Source: Caldicoprobacter algeriensis
Lineage (GTDB): Bacteria; Bacillota; Clostridia; Caldicoprobacterales; Caldicoprobacteraceae
DNA length: 48,885 nucleotides
Direction of reading: 5' to 3'
Assembly: GCF_023838525.1 (NCBI RefSeq)
Contig: NZ_JAHUQD010000019.1
Coordinates: 1-48,885, forward strand
Shown here: piece after piece, positions 45,432 through 48,885 of the stretch
How positions within the stretch are numbered: position 1 is the first letter of the stretch
How the letters are laid out: the number at the start of each line of letters is the position of its first letter
Notes under the pieces: generated by a model
What the model was told of the DNA's origin: nothing
The model's input: only the letters and a program-made list of their open reading frames with translations
The model's database searches: none
Translations under genes and position numbers: made by a program

Positions 45432-46742
45432 TTATATACCTAAATTTATGCACAGCGTACCATAGGGCCGTATGGACAAAACGGTTACCGAACCCTTTCC
45501 GAATATGCCCTCCATGAGCCCCACATACTCATCCAGCAGTTCATTGGGCATGAACACCAGCACGGTACCAGCAAAACCACCGCCGTGTACCCTGCAGGCT
45601 CCTTTTCCGCTGCCATCTAAAAAGTTCTCGGTGACGCTCAAAGCCAGAGTAATCCCCTGCTCATGCGGATTTTTGTTGGTATAGCAGTTCTGAAGCCATT
45701 TCCACGAACTGTCCCCCGATTCATTCACCAGCCTCAAAAATCCACCAAAATCTCCTCTTTCCAAAGCCTCTACCTGCTGTACCACCCTCTGGTCCTCGGC
45801 CAGGAAGTGCATGGCCCTGAGTATAGCGCGATCCCCCACCCGCACCCTGAGCTTGGGAATATTTTGAATGACCTCTTCCATGGTAAGCTCCCTGCAAACC
45901 TTCTTACCCAATACGCTGGCTACCGCCTTCATCTCTCGAGGCACAGAGGCATACTCATCGGTGAGGTCGGCATGGCTGCCTCCCGTATTGATCACCAGCA
46001 GAGAATAGTTTTGTGCCGCAAAATCGAAGTCGATCTTTCGAACAACGGGATTATCAAAATCCTTAAAGTCGATTGTAACAAATCCGCCTACTGCACAGGC
46101 AATTTGATCCATCAACCCGCAGGGCTTGTTGAAGTATACGTTCTCGGCATACTGCCCTATTTTAGCTAGAAGTATCTCGTCGATTTTGCCGTCATTGTAC
46201 AGGTGATTGATGATGCTGCCCAGCAGCACTTCGATACAGGCCGATGAGCTAAGCCCCGAACCGCCTAACACATCGCTGGTAATATAGGCATTGAATCCAC
46301 CGATTCTATAACCCAATTCCCTCATGCGGCTGGCGATTCCTCTTATAAGCGCGGAGGTGGTCCCTTCCTCTTCTTTTCTAGGGGCCAGGCTGTCCAGTTT
46401 AACCACAAACGGCTCTGGATACCCTTCGGAATACACCCTTATGACGTCATCTGGCGCTGGCGTTGCAACTGCGATGGCGTCCAGGCTGACGCCTGCCGCC
46501 AGTACCCTTCCTGCATTGTGGTCGGTGTGGTTTCCGCCGATTTCGGTGCGTCCAGGGGTGCTGAACATGTAAAACCCCTTTTGAGACTCATGTGGAAAGA
46601 ATTGGCTGTAACGCACAACAGCCTGTACATACCTGTTAATCTGCTTTTCGATAATTTCCGGGGCCTGACCGTAGAGCTTTGCCAGTAAAGTCCTGCCCTT
46701 ATCGGTGCTCAGCTTTTCTTTAAGCAGCTCCAAAGTCATCAT
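45432..46742 (-). CDS. galK: Galactokinase
   Basis: A 436-residue GHMP-family kinase that phosphorylates galactose at C1. The galactokinase signature is GRTEIGGNHTDHNAGRVLAAG, the ATP loop is VLGGSGLSSSACIEVLLGS, and the third GHMP motif is ACRVHGGGFAGTVLVF. It is slightly longer than the typical 390 residues because of an N-terminal stretch (LLKEKLSTDKGRTLLAKLYGQ) seen in some Firmicutes forms. ATG 46742 has GGGAGG 10 bp upstream. It follows galT on the same strand, but the 274-bp gap holds a decayed IS end, so it may have its own promoter. Confidence 0.95.
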   Translation of the reverse strand: MMTLELLKEKLSTDKGRTLLAKLYGQAPEIIEKQINRYVQAVVRYSQFFPHESQKGFYMFSTPGRTEIGGNHTDHNAGRVLAAGVSLDAIAVATPAPDDVIRVYSEGYPEPFVVKLDSLAPRKEEEGTTSALIRGIASRMRELGYRIGGFNAYITSDVLGGSGLSSSACIEVLLGSIINHLYNDGKIDEILLAKIGQYAENVYFNKPCGLMDQIACAVGGFVTIDFKDFDNPVVRKIDFDFAAQNYSLLVINTGGSHADLTDEYASVPREMKAVASVLGKKVCRELTMEEVIQNIPKLRVRVGDRAILRAMHFLAEDQRVVQQVEALERGDFGGFLRLVNESGDSSWKWLQNCYTNKNPHEQGITLALSVTENFLDGSGKGACRVHGGGFAGTVLVFMPNELLDEYVGLMEGIFGKGSVTVLSIRPYGTLCINLGI

Positions 46743-46809
46743 GGCATCTTTACCTCCCAACTTCAAACGCTTTATCTGAATAGCGCATTTGCTAATATGC
46801 CGTGTATTT

Positions 46810-46930
46810 GCTAACTGGTATACAGCGTGAATCACATCGCCACATCACATGCAGAGATGTTATGACTCACACGCTCACTGCTGACTGCCTGCTTAGCCGC
46901 AGACTCGCCAGTTACTTTGGTGTACATATA
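46810..46930 (-). mobile_element. Decayed IS200/IS605-type end in the galT-galK gap
   Basis: About 65 bp (46860-46925) align with 31690-31760, sharing CTGCTGACT, GCAGACT and CCAGTTACTTT. The continuation on the minus strand (ATAACATCTCTGCATGTGATG then TGATTCAC) resembles the right-end hairpin of the copy at 31612-31774. Too diverged for a firm family call. Confidence 0.4.
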
Positions 46931-47016
46931 TTTTTACCCTCAATTCATCTCCATCTTGTAGAAGATATAAAATATACACATACACATTAAAAGCGCTCTG
47001 TCGACGGTAAAGCCAC

Positions 47017-48594
47017 TCAAACCCTTCTTATTCCGGCCGTCTTCAGGAAGCGGTCAAAGGCCTGACGCCCTTCTTTCGTAGCCTTAAACACGCCGGCATG
47101 ATGCAACACCTGCAGGCACTTCTCGCCCACCGAATCCTTGATTATCCTGCGGGCAGCTTCATCATCAAGATTGGTGCCGTACCTTTCAATCAATTCTTTA
47201 ATCCAATGGAGGTGTTTGTTGAGTGGATGCGACTCCTGATAGATATCATCGCTTAAAGTTTTTTTGCCGGTCAATATATCGCATATATCTGCAAGCTCAT
47301 CCCTCAAACGGCCGGGAAGTATAAACAGCCCCATTACCTCGATAAGCCCTATATTTTCCTTCTTTATGTGGTGGAGTTCCTGATGAGGATGGAATATGCC
47401 CATCGGATGCTGTTTGCTGGTACGGTTATTCCTGAACACAAGGTCAAGCTCATAGAGACCATCCTTGCCTATCCTGGCAATCGGGGTAATGGTGTTGTGG
47501 GGCACTTTCTCCCCCTTTTCATTTGTGGTGAATGCCAAAATATCCACCGACGGGTCGGAGTAACCCCTCCAGAGGTGAAGCAGCTTATCGGCCAACTCTA
47601 CCAGCACCCGAGGCTTTGCATGACGAAGCCTTAAAGCCGACATAGGCCAGTGAACCACGCCTATCGTAACATCAGGATACTCTTGCGATTTGAGATAATA
47701 CTCAACAGGCGCCTTTTCCATTGGGAAAGTATAGTAACCGCCTTGGAAGTGATCGTGATTGAGTATAGACCCACCCACAATGGGAAGGTCGGCATTGGAG
47801 CCAATGAAATAATGGGGAAAATACTCGAGAAATTCAAAAAGGCGTTCAAACGTCTCCCGGCTGATTTTCATGGGCACATGCTGCTCGCTCAGCACAATGC
47901 AGTGCTGATGATAGTACACGTAAGGCGAATATTGAAAGTACCACTGCTCACCCCTGAGCTTGATGGGCAGCACCCGAAGGGTCTGTCGAGCGGGATGGTT
48001 GATCCGCCCGGCATAACCTACATTTTCGGGACACAGCACGCACTTGGGGTATCCCACCTGCGGCGCGTTTTTAAGCGCTGCAATCTCCCTGGGGTCCTTC
48101 TCGGGCTTTGTGAGGTTGATGGTTATCTCAAGCTGGCCAAATTCACTCTCATACTGCCACTTTATGTTGCGGGCAATGCGACTTACGCGTATGTAATCAG
48201 ACTTTTGGCAGAGATTATAAAAATTATCTGTAGCGGCTTTGATGCCCTTCTCGTCCTTTATCCTGTTAAACCGCTCGATGACCTCCGACGGCTTTGGCAT
48301 TAAAAGGCCCATTATACGCGTGTCAAACAGATCTCTGCACGTAAGCGTATCCTCAGGTATGAGCCCTCGCTGAACGGCATAGTCCAAAAGCTCTTCCAGT
48401 ATAGGCGTTGCCGTCTCGGGCACCTCCAGGCTTTCAAGATCTAGAGACTGTGGATAAGGCTGGTCTATCTTTAGAAGGTCCAGCAGCAGATTCCTGGTAT
48501 AGGTGACATCAAACCTGGATATCATGTCATTGGCCAGCGCAAAGGCCAACAGCCTTTCCACCAGGTAGGCTGCACGTTGCTGCAAATCGTCCAT
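47017..48594 (-). CDS. galT: UDP-glucose--hexose-1-phosphate uridylyltransferase (type 2 GalT)
   Basis: A 525-residue GalT of the Firmicutes class 2 type, longer than the E. coli class. It exchanges galactose 1-phosphate with UDP-glucose in the Leloir pathway. It contains QVGYPKCVLCPENVGYAGRI, YVYYHQHCIVLSEQHVPM, LPIVGGSILNHDHFQGG (HxHxQ-type site) and RNNRTSKQHPMGIFHPHQE. ATG 48594 with AAAGGGGTG upstream is chosen; the longer frame starts beyond the ribosome binding site. An extended -10 (TGCTATAAT on the minus strand, 48721-48713) lies about 120 bp upstream. galK follows. Confidence 0.95.
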   Translation of the reverse strand: MDDLQQRAAYLVERLLAFALANDMISRFDVTYTRNLLLDLLKIDQPYPQSLDLESLEVPETATPILEELLDYAVQRGLIPEDTLTCRDLFDTRIMGLLMPKPSEVIERFNRIKDEKGIKAATDNFYNLCQKSDYIRVSRIARNIKWQYESEFGQLEITINLTKPEKDPREIAALKNAPQVGYPKCVLCPENVGYAGRINHPARQTLRVLPIKLRGEQWYFQYSPYVYYHQHCIVLSEQHVPMKISRETFERLFEFLEYFPHYFIGSNADLPIVGGSILNHDHFQGGYYTFPMEKAPVEYYLKSQEYPDVTIGVVHWPMSALRLRHAKPRVLVELADKLLHLWRGYSDPSVDILAFTTNEKGEKVPHNTITPIARIGKDGLYELDLVFRNNRTSKQHPMGIFHPHQELHHIKKENIGLIEVMGLFILPGRLRDELADICDILTGKKTLSDDIYQESHPLNKHLHWIKELIERYGTNLDDEAARRIIKDSVGEKCLQVLHHAGVFKATKEGRQAFDRFLKTAGIRRV

Positions 48595-48885
48595 GTTTAC
48601 ACCCCTTTCGGCTGGTCGTTGCGGCAACCATCACCGTATTGAGAATAGAAAGATTTATTTTCAAACACAATGGACAAAGCAAGAACCGTTCTCTTTGCTC
48701 ATTCTAGTGACAATTATAGCATATTATGCTTCAGCATTCCACAAAATAATCGAATGCGCAGCCATGAGGAGTAAATTTTTTAACAATACCATATAATAAC
48801 ATTTTGCCTTAATTTTCTATGTTAAATATTTCCAGTATATTTCTCTCTCTTTTACGCCAAAAAGACCGGCTAAGGTTCATCCTCA
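48595..48885 (-). promoter_or_regulatory. galT upstream region
   Basis: A 291-bp AT-rich stretch to the window edge. The minus strand has an extended -10 element TGCTATAAT (TATAAT at 48718-48713) as the likely gal promoter. A short minus-strand open frame enters from the right edge and stops at 48809; it is too short to identify. Confidence 0.5.

Noticed and set aside
48809-48885. Minus-strand frame entering from the right edge and stopping at 48809
   Set aside because: Only about 25 codons (MNLSRSFWRKRERN...), no recognisable motif; it could be the end of a gene but cannot be supported.

Overview
The window looks like chromosome from a low-to-medium GC, anaerobic, probably thermophilic Clostridia-type Firmicute (Thermoanaerobacterales-like). 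The evidence is the rpoN-cggR-gap-pgk-tpiA-gpmI-eno-secG-rnr-smpB-ssrA order, strong AGGAGG-type ribosome binding sites, a CggR-like operator, a CtsR-like heptad operator, a c-di-GMP-I riboswitch, and a CO-dehydrogenase-like protein beside sulfur genes. I cannot name the species from sequence alone.

Layout. 1-7.7 kb: the end of an NAD+ synthetase gene, a receiver/PAS/GGDEF diguanylate cyclase, a stand-alone FMN glutamate-synthase-type protein with an N-terminal four-cysteine motif, a broken FapA/DUF342 gene, and a PAS/GGDEF/HD-GYP protein preceded by a c-di-GMP-I riboswitch with its terminator. 7.8-18 kb: a decayed rubrerythrin-like gene, a DUF4139 protein with a coiled-coil partner, a large secreted SBBP/Ig-repeat surface protein, and a GH2 glycosidase with a MATE transporter. 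18.3-26.9 kb: two linked transcription units, larE-ridA-two Cys/Met-type PLP enzymes and then a noncanonical CooS-like protein with a NitT/TauT-type ABC importer. Both promoters carry the same CATATAGGA element. 26.9-28.1 kb: a transposase fragment and a Phd/VapC toxin-antitoxin pair. 28.2-41.8 kb: ssrA, smpB, rnr, an HD protein, secG, the five-gene lower glycolytic cluster with its regulator cggR, and a truncated rpoN. 41.9-48.6 kb: trmL, ldh, a lytic transglycosylase, hsp20, galK and galT.

How the genes work together. Glycolysis, lactate dehydrogenase, the Leloir enzymes GalK/GalT and a GH2 enzyme indicate a saccharolytic fermenter. The diguanylate cyclase, the HD-GYP protein and the riboswitch form a local c-di-GMP circuit. 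The best candidate for an undescribed system is the 18.3-26.9 kb region. There a CooS homologue keeps the B- and D-cluster cysteines but has Asp in place of one C-cluster cysteine, has lost most of the histidine proton channel, and has a His-rich N-terminal tail. It appears to be co-regulated with sulfur-transfer and cystathionine-type enzymes, which suggests a role in sulfur-compound metabolism and not in CO oxidation (inference).

Other anomalies are a tmRNA whose tag frame contains an early TAA, an rpoN lacking the RpoN box, three decayed IS200/IS605-type ends, and several pseudogenes that are visible only by translating across frameshifts.
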